Source: Sphingomonas glacialis
GTDB taxonomy: Bacteria; Pseudomonadota; Alphaproteobacteria; Sphingomonadales; Sphingomonadaceae
Direction of reading: 5' to 3'
DNA length: 64,000 nt
Assembly: GCF_014653575.1 (NCBI RefSeq)
Contig: NZ_BNAQ01000009.1
Location: 1-64,000, forward strand
This document shows, in pieces, positions 1 to 9,076 of this stretch (position 1 is the first letter of the stretch; every line of letters starts with the position of its first letter). Made by a program: the position numbers and the translations under genes. The notes beneath the pieces were generated by a model. The model ran no database searches, had not been told where the DNA came from, and saw only the letters and a program-made list of their open reading frames with translations.

Positions 1-873
1 CTCAGCCTCGGGGTGCCGGCACACGCGATCGAGCTGCATCACCATGATGTCGATGGCCACGGCCCGACCTTCATGGATTGGCCGTGCACCCCCGCCTATG
101 TCCGCGCGATCGCCGAGCATTTCGGGATCGCTCTCTACGTCTCGTGGCGCGAGGGCGGCTTCGCGCGCGAGCTGGCGCGCGACGACGCGCCGACCGCGCC
201 GATCGCGTTCGAGACGCCGACTGGCATCGGCCGTGCCGGGGGCAAAGGCCCTGCTGGCACGCGCGGGCTTTTTCCCCAGACGTCTCCCGATCTTCGGGTG
301 CGCTGGTGCAGCCCCGCGCTGAAGATTGACGTCCTCGCGGCCGCGATCCGGAATCAGCCGCGCTTCCTTGACGGCCGCACGCTCGTCATCACCGGCGAGC
401 GCGCCGAGGAAAGTCCCTCGCGTGCGCGCTATGCGACGTTTGAGCCGCATCGCACCTCCACCCTCGCGCGTGCAGTCGATCATTGGCGCCCAGTCCATGA
501 CTGGACCGAGCGCCTGACCTGGGACGCGATCTCGCAAGCGCGCATCCGCCCCCACCCGGCCTACGTCCTGGGATGGGGACGTCTGTCCTGCCGAGCCTGC
601 ATCTTCGGCTCACCGGACCAATGGGCGACGCTCCGGCTCGTCTTCCCTGCCGCCTTCCGACGGGTCGCGGCTCGCGAAGCCGCGAGCGGGAAGACGATCC
701 ATCGCTCGCTCACCGTCACGCAGCTCGCTGACCGCGGCACGGCGTTCCCGGCCGCGACGCTGCATCCCGACGAATTGGCGCAAGCCGATGATCCGGTCTG
801 GCGTCTCTCGATTTTGACGGATTGCTGGACGCTCCCTGCCGGCGCATTCGGCGACCATGCAGGCCCGCCATGA
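1..873 (+). CDS. PAPS-reductase-family protein, 5' partial
   Basis: The frame is open from the first base, so the true start and the N-terminal PP-loop lie upstream. The visible 290 codons carry hallmarks of the phage/plasmid class of phosphoadenosine phosphosulfate reductase-like nucleotide hydrolases: ELHHHDVDG near the start, FMDWPCTPAY, the ITGERAEESPSRARY stretch and a C-terminal GWGRLSCRACIF cysteine motif. Family knowledge says these are PP-loop ATP pyrophosphatase relatives. Many plasmid members are probably not true cysteine-biosynthesis enzymes and their substrate is unknown. The stop overlaps a following ATG at 870 (ATGA). Confidence 0.75.
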   Translation, partial: LSLGVPAHAIELHHHDVDGHGPTFMDWPCTPAYVRAIAEHFGIALYVSWREGGFARELARDDAPTAPIAFETPTGIGRAGGKGPAGTRGLFPQTSPDLRVRWCSPALKIDVLAAAIRNQPRFLDGRTLVITGERAEESPSRARYATFEPHRTSTLARAVDHWRPVHDWTERLTWDAISQARIRPHPAYVLGWGRLSCRACIFGSPDQWATLRLVFPAAFRRVAAREAASGKTIHRSLTVTQLADRGTAFPAATLHPDELAQADDPVWRLSILTDCWTLPAGAFGDHAGPP

Positions 874-1151
874 ACGCCGCCACGTGCGTCGATCTCATGG
901 ACCTGCTCGCTCCCACGCGGGAAGACCCGCTGTGGGAAGCCGAGAAATCGGGATGGCGCTGCTTCGTCATGGGCAACGACCGATGCCATTACCGCCGAGG
1001 GAGCAAGTCCGCACGGCTTGGCAGTCAGGCTATGACGCGGCCTCACGATCGGCCGATCCTGTTGGCGGGATGCTCTGACCAAGGCCCCGTCCACGGAGGA
1101 GAGGAAGCCTTCGGCCTTTTGAGCGCGCCTTGGCGCTCAGGAGGTTCGGCC

Positions 1152-1787
1152 ATGCTCTACGACACCCACTACCGCCACAATGAGGCGCTGTCTCCCGAGG
1201 CGCTGGGCACATTGCCCGCAGCGCTCCACGCTCTGAACGCTGGCGTCGACGACTGCCGGCGTGCCGGCAGGCCGATCGACCGCGATGCGTCGATCCTGCT
1301 GCTGATCCGCAACCTGGCGTCCGTCGCCGAACGTGGTACGCCCAGCACCAACGAACTGCGCCTGCACTGTGCGGAAGATCGGGGCACCGTCATCGCCGGA
1401 TCCGCGCTGCTCGACATCGCCGGCAACAGCGTCGCCGGCGATGCCGGTGCTAAACGGACCTTCCATCGACAGGCACAAAGCGCACTCGCTTCGCTTGCCG
1501 AGGCCATCGGCCTCGAGGCCCATGACGTCCGCATCGATACCGACATGGGCGGAATTGGTGATGATGGCACGACCGAGCTGCGCCACGCCGATCTCTCGAT
1601 CCGCGTGCGTCCGCACAGCTTCCTCCCCGACAGCGAAATCACCTTCAACCGCTGCCGGGGCGGCGAACACGCCGGCCCCGTTCAACGCGCACCGATCGCC
1701 GAGCTGCTGGATGCAGCCACGTTCCAGCGCCGGCTCACCGCGACGGTTGGCGACGTTGGCGCTCCGCGCCTCGCCGCTGCCGCCTGA
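1152..1787 (+). CDS. conserved hypothetical plasmid protein (211 aa)
   Basis: I chose the ATG at 1152 because AGGAGG lies 7-8 nt upstream, just after a small GAGCGC/GCGCTC hairpin that looks like leader sequence. The frame is open back to an ATG at 870 that overlaps the previous stop, so a 305-aa product is possible; its extra N-terminal segment contains a Trp/Cys/His/Arg-rich patch. The protein has no membrane segment and no motif I recognise. The sequence is acidic and balanced, typical of a cytosolic protein. It lies between the PAPS-reductase-like gene and another backbone hypothetical. Confidence 0.65.
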   Translation: MLYDTHYRHNEALSPEALGTLPAALHALNAGVDDCRRAGRPIDRDASILLLIRNLASVAERGTPSTNELRLHCAEDRGTVIAGSALLDIAGNSVAGDAGAKRTFHRQAQSALASLAEAIGLEAHDVRIDTDMGGIGDDGTTELRHADLSIRVRPHSFLPDSEITFNRCRGGEHAGPVQRAPIAELLDAATFQRRLTATVGDVGAPRLAAAA

Positions 1788-1811
1788 TCCTTACGTCATC
1801 GGAGATTTATC

Positions 1812-2423
1812 ATGGGTTGGCTCTTCATGCGCGATATGGGCGGCCACGCCTCCCCGCGCTCCTATCTCGACAACCAGTTCACATACCAGCGTGACACGCA
1901 TCGCTTGACCGTGCTCGCCTCGGCCATGGTCGGATCGACCTATTACGCCGCGTGCGAGCGCCTCGCCGATGACGCCGAACGGATCGTCTTCGGCATCGTC
2001 TGCCTCACCAAGACCAGCACCGGTGCCCGCGACGGATGCACGTTCGGCTACAAAGACATGGATGAAACGGTCGGGCCGAACGAGAGCGATTGCCCGGCCG
2101 CGACCCTCGACGAGCTGACCGCTACGGACAGCGAATATGCTTTGGCCTGGCGCGCGCGGTGCCGCGCTAACCTGCTCGCGAAAAAGCTCGACCGGGCCAA
2201 GCCGACCCCGAAGCCCGGGCAGACCATCATCTTCGATGAGCCCATGCGCTTCAGCGACGGTAGCGACCGCAATCGCTTCGAGGTGGTCGCCAATCCCAAG
2301 GGCAAGACGCCGCTGTTTCGCGACCCGGAAAGCCGCGCGATCTGCCGCATCCCAGCATTTCGCAAACGGGCATACCGGATCGTTCATGCGGCGATCGTCG
2401 TGAGGGACGCGACTAGGGGCTGA
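1812..2423 (+). CDS. conserved hypothetical protein (DUF6927-like)
   Basis: 203 aa starting MGWLFMRDMGGH, with the conserved block FGYKDMDETVGP and SEYALAWRARCR further on. From memory this resembles a plasmid/phage hypothetical family catalogued as DUF6927; the function is unknown. The gene follows the previous one by 24 bp in the same direction. The last codons (ACT AGG GGC TGA) run into a GGGG tract that may be the left boundary of the accessory island, so the natural C-terminus may have been replaced. Confidence 0.7.
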   Translation: MGWLFMRDMGGHASPRSYLDNQFTYQRDTHRLTVLASAMVGSTYYAACERLADDAERIVFGIVCLTKTSTGARDGCTFGYKDMDETVGPNESDCPAATLDELTATDSEYALAWRARCRANLLAKKLDRAKPTPKPGQTIIFDEPMRFSDGSDRNRFEVVANPKGKTPLFRDPESRAICRIPAFRKRAYRIVHAAIVVRDATRG

Positions 2424-2876
2424 CGGAAAACCTCCAAAATCGCGTTTCCGCCTACTGAGGCAAAGGGACAGGGTTTATCGCGCAGGCTGAGCCTTGATTA
2501 AACAACCCCGTCCGTGACTTCGACGGTGCCATCGGAAATTATGTGTTTGCCGACAGGGGCACCCGCCCACTCTCGACCACTTCTGGTCGTACGGGTGACG
2601 GTGGCAAATGACCGTGTGTGGACGCCCCGTCGGATACAAGGGGGTATTCGAGAGATTTGATCGCGCAGGTTCAGGTGCTTCCGTGTGTCCGGCCTACTGA
2701 TGCAGCCATCATCACGGCTGCTGGCCTGTATGGAGATCGCGGATTGGGTCAAGACCGGTTCTGCGCGCTCGAGGCGCTTGGACATTGCACTGGTTTTCCC
2801 AACCCCGTCATCTGACCGTTGCGCCATACCTCTCTACTGACCTTCCTTGCGTCCCTGACGCCTCAAGCCTTGGCGG
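2424..2876. other. gene-free flank of the IS110-type element
   Basis: I see no convincing gene in these 450 bases; the open frames on both strands lack family features or ribosome-binding sites. The first 38 bases from 2416 start with GGGG and are A-rich in the middle, which recalls a Tn3-type terminal repeat but lacks its usual CTAAG inner end. The remainder lies downstream of the IS110-type transposase and could hold its 3' noncoding end. Confidence 0.4.
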
Positions 2877-3936
2877 TCACACCGCCGCGGCCGGAGCTCT
2901 GTAGGACCCGCCATGCGCCATCAGCGCCCAAACGGTCCTCGCCATCTTATTCGCCAGTGCGACGGTGACCAGCATGCGAGGCTTGCGCGCTAGCATGCCG
3001 GCCAACCATGCCCCGGCCTTGTCTGGATCGCGCGCCGCGACCTTGGTTGTTGAACTCGCGCCTAAGATCAGCAGCCGTCGCAGGCTGCGCTCGCCCATTT
3101 TCGTCGTACGCCCCAGCCGCTCCTTGCCGCCGCTGGAGTGCTGCCGTGGGACGAGCCCGCCAGGCCGCGAAGTCGCGCCCGCGTCGAAAGGTGCTGGCCG
3201 CCGGCGCCAGCGCTACCAGCGCGGTCGCGATCACCGGGCCAACACCGGGTATCGTCATCAGCCGCTTTGCCACGGGATCAGCCTTTGCCCGGCTTGCGAT
3301 CTCGCGGTCCAGAAGAGCGATCTGCGACTGCAGCGCCTTCAGGCTCTCCGCGATGACGGCCAGCACCGGTCGCGCCTCAGACGGCACGTCGGTTGTGGGA
3401 TCGACGACGATTTCGACGAGCTTGGCGACGTGCCCGACACCCTGGCGCACGATGTAGCCGAACTCGGTGAGATGTCCGCGCAAGGCGTTGATCAACTGGG
3501 TGCGCTGGCGCACGAGCAAGTCGCGCGTACGGAACACCACCGCCGAGGCCTGAGCCGCCGCGCTCTTGCCTGGCACGAACCGCATCGTCGGTCGTTGTGC
3601 CGCCTCGCAAATCGCCTCCGCGTCGGCCATGTCGTTCTTCTGCCGCTTCACGAACGGCTTCACGTAAGCCGGCGGGATCAGCTTCGTGTCGTGCCCCACC
3701 GCGGCGATCTCACGCGCCCAGTAATGCGCGCTCGCACAAGCCTCCATTGCCACCACGCATCGCGGCAGTGTCGAGAAGAACGCCAATACCTGATCACGCC
3801 GTAGCTTCTTGCGGAAGATCACCGTGCCGCCCGCATCCGAGCCGTGAACTTGAAAAACCGATTTGGCCAAATCGATGCCGACTGTGCTAACCTCACCCCT
3901 GGACGCCTCCTTCAAGTGATGTTTCAACACCTCCAC
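2877..3936 (-). pseudogene. IS110-family (DEDD) transposase, frameshifted
   Basis: The N-terminal part (from 3936) has the RuvC-like DEDD domain (VGIDLAKSVFQVHG, then NDMADAEAICEA) and the helix-hairpin-helix IPGVGPVIATALVAL. After FRRGRDFAAW, near 3165, the frame is lost: the expected continuation (LVPRQHSSGGKERLG, then MGERSLRRLLILGASS with the C-terminal Ser region) is read in another frame and ends at 2877. The junction shows a net +1 (or -2) shift. IS110 enzymes are serine-dependent, RNA-guided recombinases, so without an intact C-terminal domain this copy should be inactive. A sequencing indel cannot be excluded. Confidence 0.85.
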
Positions 3937-4080
3937 TATGGCACATCGATGCCGTCAGGGGGCGTCCACCCCAACGGTTCTAAGAAGGCCTGCCGTCGCC
4001 GACGCCGGAACCGGACGATCGGCAATGCCCCTACAGTCGGTCGGTTTGGTTGCAATCAAGCTAATCCCGAACGCTGCCGC

Positions 4081-4974
4081 TCAATTCGGGCTTTCGTGGG
4101 CGTATCCCGGAAGCAATTCGCCGAGAAGTTGATTGGGAAACTTTCGGCTAAGAATGATCGCATAGAAGCTTTCGGTGAGTTGCGGGATGCGGCAGTGCTC
4201 GACCAGCACCCCGGATTCGAGCTCATCGCGCACAACAATGGGCGGGACCAGCGTCAGGCCGTCGCGTTCACGAGCTAATAGACGCAGCATCGCCATGTCA
4301 TCGACTTCGGCGAGGATGATCGGGCGGATTCCCGCCAGATCCAGCAGTCGGTCGAACCCCAACCGGATGTCGCTGTCTAGGCTGGGGAGCAACACAGGCT
4401 CACTGCGCAAATCCTCCGGGAAGCGGAACGGCACCTGGCCCGGCCTCGGCCGTCCCACCAGACTAACGGGCTGTTCATTCAGGAGATGGTTGCGAAAGGG
4501 AGCGCGGGCGTCCCTCGGGGCGGCGCTGTTGGATAGGACCACGTCAATCGCATGGGCTTCGAGCTGTGCCAGCAGGTCGCGGATGGTGCCGGAGCGCACG
4601 ATCAACTCGACGTCGGCGCGGCCGACCAAAGGGTTCAGAAACTCAAGCTGGAAGTTGCGCGACAAGGTCGTCAGCGCGCCGACCCTCAGGACCTGGCGGC
4701 TCGCGAGGGGGCGACCGTCGAGCGTGCTCATCAGCTCATCGCCAGCTTTGAAGACGGTGTCCGCATAGTCGAGCGTGATCTGCCCCGCTTCGGTCAGGAC
4801 GAGCCTTTTGCCCACGCGGTCGAAAAGGGGGTGCCCCATCTGATGCTCGAGTTTTTGGATCTGCACAGACAGAGCCGACTGCGACAGGTTTAGCCGCTCC
4901 GCAGCCCGCGTAAGGCTGCCTTCATGCGCGACCGCCCAGAAATAGCGCAGGTGGTTGAAGTTCAGGTTTTTCAT
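4081..4974 (-). CDS. LysR-family transcriptional regulator of the dab operon
   Basis: 297 aa from the ATG at 4974 (MKNLNFNHLRYFW). The N-terminal winged helix-turn-helix is typical (GSLTRAAERLNLSQSALSVQ), followed by a periplasmic-binding-fold effector domain to about residue 290. An in-frame TTG at 5010 would add 12 residues, but the HTH alignment favours 4974. No strong ribosome-binding site precedes it. It is divergent from dabB with a shared intergenic region holding a 6-bp inverted repeat of LysR-box type. By position it very likely controls the dabBA operon; the effector is unknown. Confidence 0.88.
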   Translation of the reverse strand: MKNLNFNHLRYFWAVAHEGSLTRAAERLNLSQSALSVQIQKLEHQMGHPLFDRVGKRLVLTEAGQITLDYADTVFKAGDELMSTLDGRPLASRQVLRVGALTTLSRNFQLEFLNPLVGRADVELIVRSGTIRDLLAQLEAHAIDVVLSNSAAPRDARAPFRNHLLNEQPVSLVGRPRPGQVPFRFPEDLRSEPVLLPSLDSDIRLGFDRLLDLAGIRPIILAEVDDMAMLRLLARERDGLTLVPPIVVRDELESGVLVEHCRIPQLTESFYAIILSRKFPNQLLGELLPGYAHESPN

Positions 4975-4975
4975 A

Positions 4976-4996
4976 TCGTTCGATAAAACAGAACGA
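4976..4996. promoter_or_regulatory. LysR-type operator between lysR and dabB
   Basis: TCGTTC and GAACGA form a perfect inverted repeat with a 9-nt spacer. It contains the T-N11-A core typical of LysR boxes and lies immediately upstream of the lysR start and about 85 nt upstream of the dabB start. Confidence 0.5.
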
Positions 4997-5080
4997 AATG
5001 GTCGAGACAATGAATTTTTCCGATCGTGCGTTGCCAGTTATCGGTTCTCCGACGCGCATGTTGCGTTGGGGGGAAGACCT

Positions 5081-6640
5081 TTGCCGATTGATCTGTTGCC
5101 CTATGCTGCTCCCTTGGCGCTCTTGCTGAGTGCGGCTGTCGGATTTCTACGCCCGGGCCGCACGTCCAGTATTGCTAAGCGAGTAGCTGAAGTTTCGGCC
5201 TTATTTGCGCTAGGGGTCGCGAGCGTTTCCGCTACAATGCTCTTTGCGCACGGGGCGTGGGACAGCACCCTGATCGGCGCGCGGGGTATTGGGTTCTCGA
5301 TCCGCCTCGACGCGATCAGCGGCGTGATGCTTCTGTTGGTGTCATTCATCGGCTGGGTCGTGGTGCGCTATACAGCGACCTATTTGGACGGGGAACCACG
5401 CCAAGGCGCGTTTACCGGCTGGCTGTCGCTGACGCTTGCCACAGTGCTGCTGCTCGTGCTCTCGGGCAATGTGGTTCAGCTCGTCCTCGTGTGGATCGCG
5501 ACGAGTCTGTTCCTGCACCGGCTCCTGCTGTTCTATCCGGAGCGGATCGCGGCAAAGAGGGCCGCTGCGAAGAAGTTCGTCACCGCGCGGATCGGCGACA
5601 TGGCGCTGATAATCGCGGCTTTGTTGCTGACATTTGCCTATGGCACGACGGATATCGAACAGATTCTGAACGCTGCCCGCGCGGGGACCGGCGGCGACCC
5701 AGCGATTGTCGCGGCGGGATTTTTGGGGGTCGCCGCGCTTTTGAAGTCGGCCCAGTTTCCCATGCACGGCTGGCTGACCGAAGTGATGGAGGCTCCAACG
5801 CCGGTTTCGGCGCTATTGCACGCCGGGGTCATCAATGCCGGTGGCTTCCTGCTAATCCGCTTTGCCGACGTTATGTTGCTGGCGCCCGGTGTACTCGCCG
5901 GGCTCGTGTTGATCGGCGGATTCACCGCGCTCTTTGCCGGGCTGGTCATGCTGACCCAGCCGGCGGTGAAAACGTCTCTCGCCTGGTCGACAGTCGCCCA
6001 GATGGGCTTCATGATCCTCGAATGCGGCCTGGCGCTGTTCCCGCTCGCCCTGCTGCACATCGTGGCCCATTCACTCTACAAGGCGCATTCGTTCCTCGCC
6101 TCCGGCGGCGCGGTCGAACTGATCGCTGCCAACCGCCGACCCGGACCTGTGGCCAGTCCCAAGGCCGGGGCGGTGGCCCGTGCCTTTCTACTCGCACTGG
6201 CGATCTATGCCGTCGTCGGGTTCGGCTTTGGATTTCAGCACAAGTCGCCGCAGGCCATCGCGTTGGGCGCGATCCTGATCTTCGGCGTCGCCTATATGCT
6301 CGCACAAGGTTTGGCGGACGCCGCGCCGCGGGCATTGACCAGGCGTACCGTCGTCTACGCCGTCGCCACGTCCGTTGGCTATTTCGCCCTCCAGGTCTTC
6401 GCGATCTGGCTGACGTCAGGGGTGCTGCCGCCTGCACCGTCACCAGGTCCACTGGAATGGGCGCTGATCGTCCTTGCGGTCATCAGTTTCGGCCTCGTGG
6501 CGGTCGTCCAGGCGATGTTTCCGCTGTGGGCCTACCACCCCGCGGCCGCTGGGCTGCGCGTGCATCTCTCCAACGGCTTCTATGCCAACGCGGTGTTCGA
6601 CCGGCTGCTCGGCGGCTGGCGGATGCGCGACGCCTCCTGA
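5081..6640 (+). CDS. dabB: DabB-type proton-conducting subunit (complex-I antiporter family)
   Basis: About 519 aa of strongly hydrophobic sequence with roughly 14 predicted membrane spans. It belongs to the NADH:quinone oxidoreductase/Mrp-antiporter family; the HGWLTEVMEAPTPVSALLHA stretch is the family signature. In DAB systems DabB supplies the membrane proton path that energises DabA. I chose a TTG at 5081 because GGGGGGAAG sits just upstream and the hydrophobic N-terminus begins there; the frame extends back to 4955, where it would add an implausible polar leader. dabA follows after 18 bp. Confidence 0.88.
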   Translation: MPIDLLPYAAPLALLLSAAVGFLRPGRTSSIAKRVAEVSALFALGVASVSATMLFAHGAWDSTLIGARGIGFSIRLDAISGVMLLLVSFIGWVVVRYTATYLDGEPRQGAFTGWLSLTLATVLLLVLSGNVVQLVLVWIATSLFLHRLLLFYPERIAAKRAAAKKFVTARIGDMALIIAALLLTFAYGTTDIEQILNAARAGTGGDPAIVAAGFLGVAALLKSAQFPMHGWLTEVMEAPTPVSALLHAGVINAGGFLLIRFADVMLLAPGVLAGLVLIGGFTALFAGLVMLTQPAVKTSLAWSTVAQMGFMILECGLALFPLALLHIVAHSLYKAHSFLASGGAVELIAANRRPGPVASPKAGAVARAFLLALAIYAVVGFGFGFQHKSPQAIALGAILIFGVAYMLAQGLADAAPRALTRRTVVYAVATSVGYFALQVFAIWLTSGVLPPAPSPGPLEWALIVLAVISFGLVAVVQAMFPLWAYHPAAAGLRVHLSNGFYANAVFDRLLGGWRMRDAS

Positions 6641-6658
6641 TCTCCTGGGGAAAAGACC

Positions 6659-9073
6659 ATGATGCATGCAAAGCCTCCACTCGGGCGCGACACGCTCGAC
6701 ATCGTTGTCGATCAAGCCGTTCGGGCGATCCCGCCCGCCTGGCCCTTGGCGTCGAGCGTGGCGGTCAATCCATTCCTTGGCCAGACCCGGGAGAGCCTCG
6801 CCACGGTTGCCGCCAGGCTCGCCAGGGTGGCTGGTATCCCGGTGACGATGCCGCGAAGCTGGTATCTGGAACAGATCGCCGATGGACACATAACTGATGC
6901 TGATCTTTTGGCCGCTCTTACGACTGCGCCGGCGGCGCAGCGCCCGCCGAACCTTGGGGCGCTGAAGGCCGCGGTCCAGGTGGCAAGATCGGGCACCGGT
7001 GCCCTGCCGACGGTCGCGGACCTTGCGGCGGAAGTTTCCGGAATCGACTGGCCGGGACTGATCGCCGAGCGGTTCGGCGCTTGGGCGGCCGGGTATTTAG
7101 ACGAGGGGCAGGCGCTCTGGGCTGCCCCTCGCGGCAGAGGCGCCTACGCCGCTTGGCGCGCGGTCGCGACCCATGACCTGACGCCGGAGATTGCCGGTCT
7201 TTCCGGGTTCGCAACTCACGTGTCGCTGGCTCCGGAAGCAGCAGCGGATGCGGTGACGAGCGTCGTGCAACGCATGCGCGTTCCGATAGCGGCGGCGCAC
7301 ACCTATTTCCACCAGATGCTCATGACACTCGGCGGATGGGCGCAATATGCCCGCTATCGGCTGTGGCAGGCCGAACTCGCCGGTAGCACCGACGCGACCA
7401 TGAGCGACTTTCTGGCGATCCGCCTTATCTGGGAAGCGGCGCTGTTTGATCGCTATGAAAAGGAGATCGGCGCGCGCTGGGCGTCGGTCGTTGCCAAGCA
7501 TGCTTTGCCTGTCACACCCACCGTCGATCATGTCGTCGACGCCATCCTGCAGGAAGCATCGGAACGCGCGGCGCAACGCGAGCTGGCTGAAACGCTCGGT
7601 GGGCCGGAGAACGAGACGATCAAAGGCCGCCCCGTATTGCAGGCCGCCTTCTGTATCGATGTGCGCTCCGAGGTATTCCGGCGTGCGCTCGAATCCGTAA
7701 ACCCGGCGATCCAGACCCTAGGGTTCGCGGGCTTTTTCGGCATGACCGCGTCGCATCGCCGCTTTGCTTCGGACGTGAGCGAACACCGGCTGCCCGTATT
7801 GCTGAACCCCGGCCTGACGACCAGTTCGGGCGGTGCGGACGACGCCGGTGCGGATCAGAGCGCTCGGTTGAAGGCGCGGGCGAAGCGTGCCTGGGGCCGT
7901 TTCAAGCTGGCCGCCGTATCATCTTTTGCTTTCGTCGAGGCAACGGGACCACTTTATATCGGCAAGCTGGTGATCGATGCATTGGGCCTGCGCACAACAC
8001 CAGTGCCGAATGATCCGGCACCGCTTCCCGATCCCGCGCTCGATCTTGCGGCCCGGACAGCGGCGGCGGAGACCGTGCTGCGGGCCATGTCGGTGACGAC
8101 TGATTTCGCAAGGCTCGTCGTCCTGGCCGGCCACGGTGCCAACGTCGTCAACAACCCTCATGCCAGCGGGCTGCACTGCGGCGCCTGCGGTGGCTATTCG
8201 GGCGAGGTGAATGCTCGCCTGCTCGCCAGCCTGCTGAACGATCCCGAGGTCCGCAGTGGTCTAATTCCAAAAGGGATCGCCATACCCTCTGACACTTTGT
8301 TCGTCGCTGCTTTGCACGACACGACGACTGACGCTGTCATGCTCTATTCCGAAGACTGCATTTCCGCAGCGCACGCTACCGATCTGAACGAAGCCAGGGT
8401 CTGGCTCGCCGCAGCGGGCAAGATCGCCCGGGGCGAGCGGGCGTTGCGTCTGCCGCGAGGAGCAGGTGAGGACAGTCTCGCAATGCGCAGCCGCGACTGG
8501 GCCGAGGTCAGGCCAGAATGGGCGTTGGCAGGCTGCAAGGCTTTCATCGCGGCACCACGTCGGCGCACGATGGGAAAGAGTCTCGAGGGTCGGGCCTTCT
8601 TGCATGACTATGACTGGCAGGGTGACATTGACTTTGGCGTCCTGGAACTGATCCTGACGGCGCCCGTGGTCGTGGCGAGTTGGATCAGCCTGCAATATTA
8701 TGGCTCGACGGTGGCACCCGCGGTCTTCGGGGGCGGCAACAAGCTCCTGCACAACGTCGTTGGCGGCATCGGCGTCGTGGAGGGCAATGGCGGCGCCTTG
8801 CGTGCCGGCCTCCCATGGCAGTCCGTCCATGACGGTGACCGTCTCGTTCATGAGCCCCTCAGGCTTTCGGTTTGTATCGAAGCGCCGCGCGACGCGATGA
8901 CCGCAATCCTCAAACGCCATCCCGACGTGCGTGCGCTTTTCGACAATCGCTGGCTCTATCTCTTCGCGCTCGACGAGGCGGGGCGGATCGCATGGCGATA
9001 CACAGCCGATCTGGAATGGGTGGCGGTCATCGAGTCAGAGCCTGCAACGGCGGTGCCTGAGTTGGCGGCCTGA
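6659..9073 (+). CDS. dabA: DabA, inorganic carbon accumulation protein (DUF2309)
   Basis: 804 aa, full length for the family. The beta-carbonic-anhydrase-like zinc ligands are present: AAFCIDVRSE (Cys, Asp) and the later GHGAN...GLHCGACGG (His, Cys). DabA with DabB forms the vectorial, energised CO2-to-bicarbonate system that concentrates inorganic carbon in the cytoplasm. The start is the first ATG of a pair, with TGGGGA upstream. It is cotranscribed with dabB and with a CysD-like gene that starts 4 bp after its stop. A separate beta-carbonic anhydrase lies at 18.4 kb. Confidence 0.92.
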   Translation: MMHAKPPLGRDTLDIVVDQAVRAIPPAWPLASSVAVNPFLGQTRESLATVAARLARVAGIPVTMPRSWYLEQIADGHITDADLLAALTTAPAAQRPPNLGALKAAVQVARSGTGALPTVADLAAEVSGIDWPGLIAERFGAWAAGYLDEGQALWAAPRGRGAYAAWRAVATHDLTPEIAGLSGFATHVSLAPEAAADAVTSVVQRMRVPIAAAHTYFHQMLMTLGGWAQYARYRLWQAELAGSTDATMSDFLAIRLIWEAALFDRYEKEIGARWASVVAKHALPVTPTVDHVVDAILQEASERAAQRELAETLGGPENETIKGRPVLQAAFCIDVRSEVFRRALESVNPAIQTLGFAGFFGMTASHRRFASDVSEHRLPVLLNPGLTTSSGGADDAGADQSARLKARAKRAWGRFKLAAVSSFAFVEATGPLYIGKLVIDALGLRTTPVPNDPAPLPDPALDLAARTAAAETVLRAMSVTTDFARLVVLAGHGANVVNNPHASGLHCGACGGYSGEVNARLLASLLNDPEVRSGLIPKGIAIPSDTLFVAALHDTTTDAVMLYSEDCISAAHATDLNEARVWLAAAGKIARGERALRLPRGAGEDSLAMRSRDWAEVRPEWALAGCKAFIAAPRRRTMGKSLEGRAFLHDYDWQGDIDFGVLELILTAPVVVASWISLQYYGSTVAPAVFGGGNKLLHNVVGGIGVVEGNGGALRAGLPWQSVHDGDRLVHEPLRLSVCIEAPRDAMTAILKRHPDVRALFDNRWLYLFALDEAGRIAWRYTADLEWVAVIESEPATAVPELAA

Positions 9074-9076
9074 CCC

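Noticed and set aside
822..1151. Extended N-terminus for the gene at 1152
   Set aside because: The frame is open and an ATG at 870 overlaps the previous stop, but AGGAGG and a leader-like hairpin sit just before 1152, so the shorter form is preferred and the extension only noted.
4955..5080. Upstream start for dabB
   Set aside because: It would add a polar 42-residue leader unlike the family and overlap the lysR start and operator; the TTG at 5081 has a ribosome-binding site.
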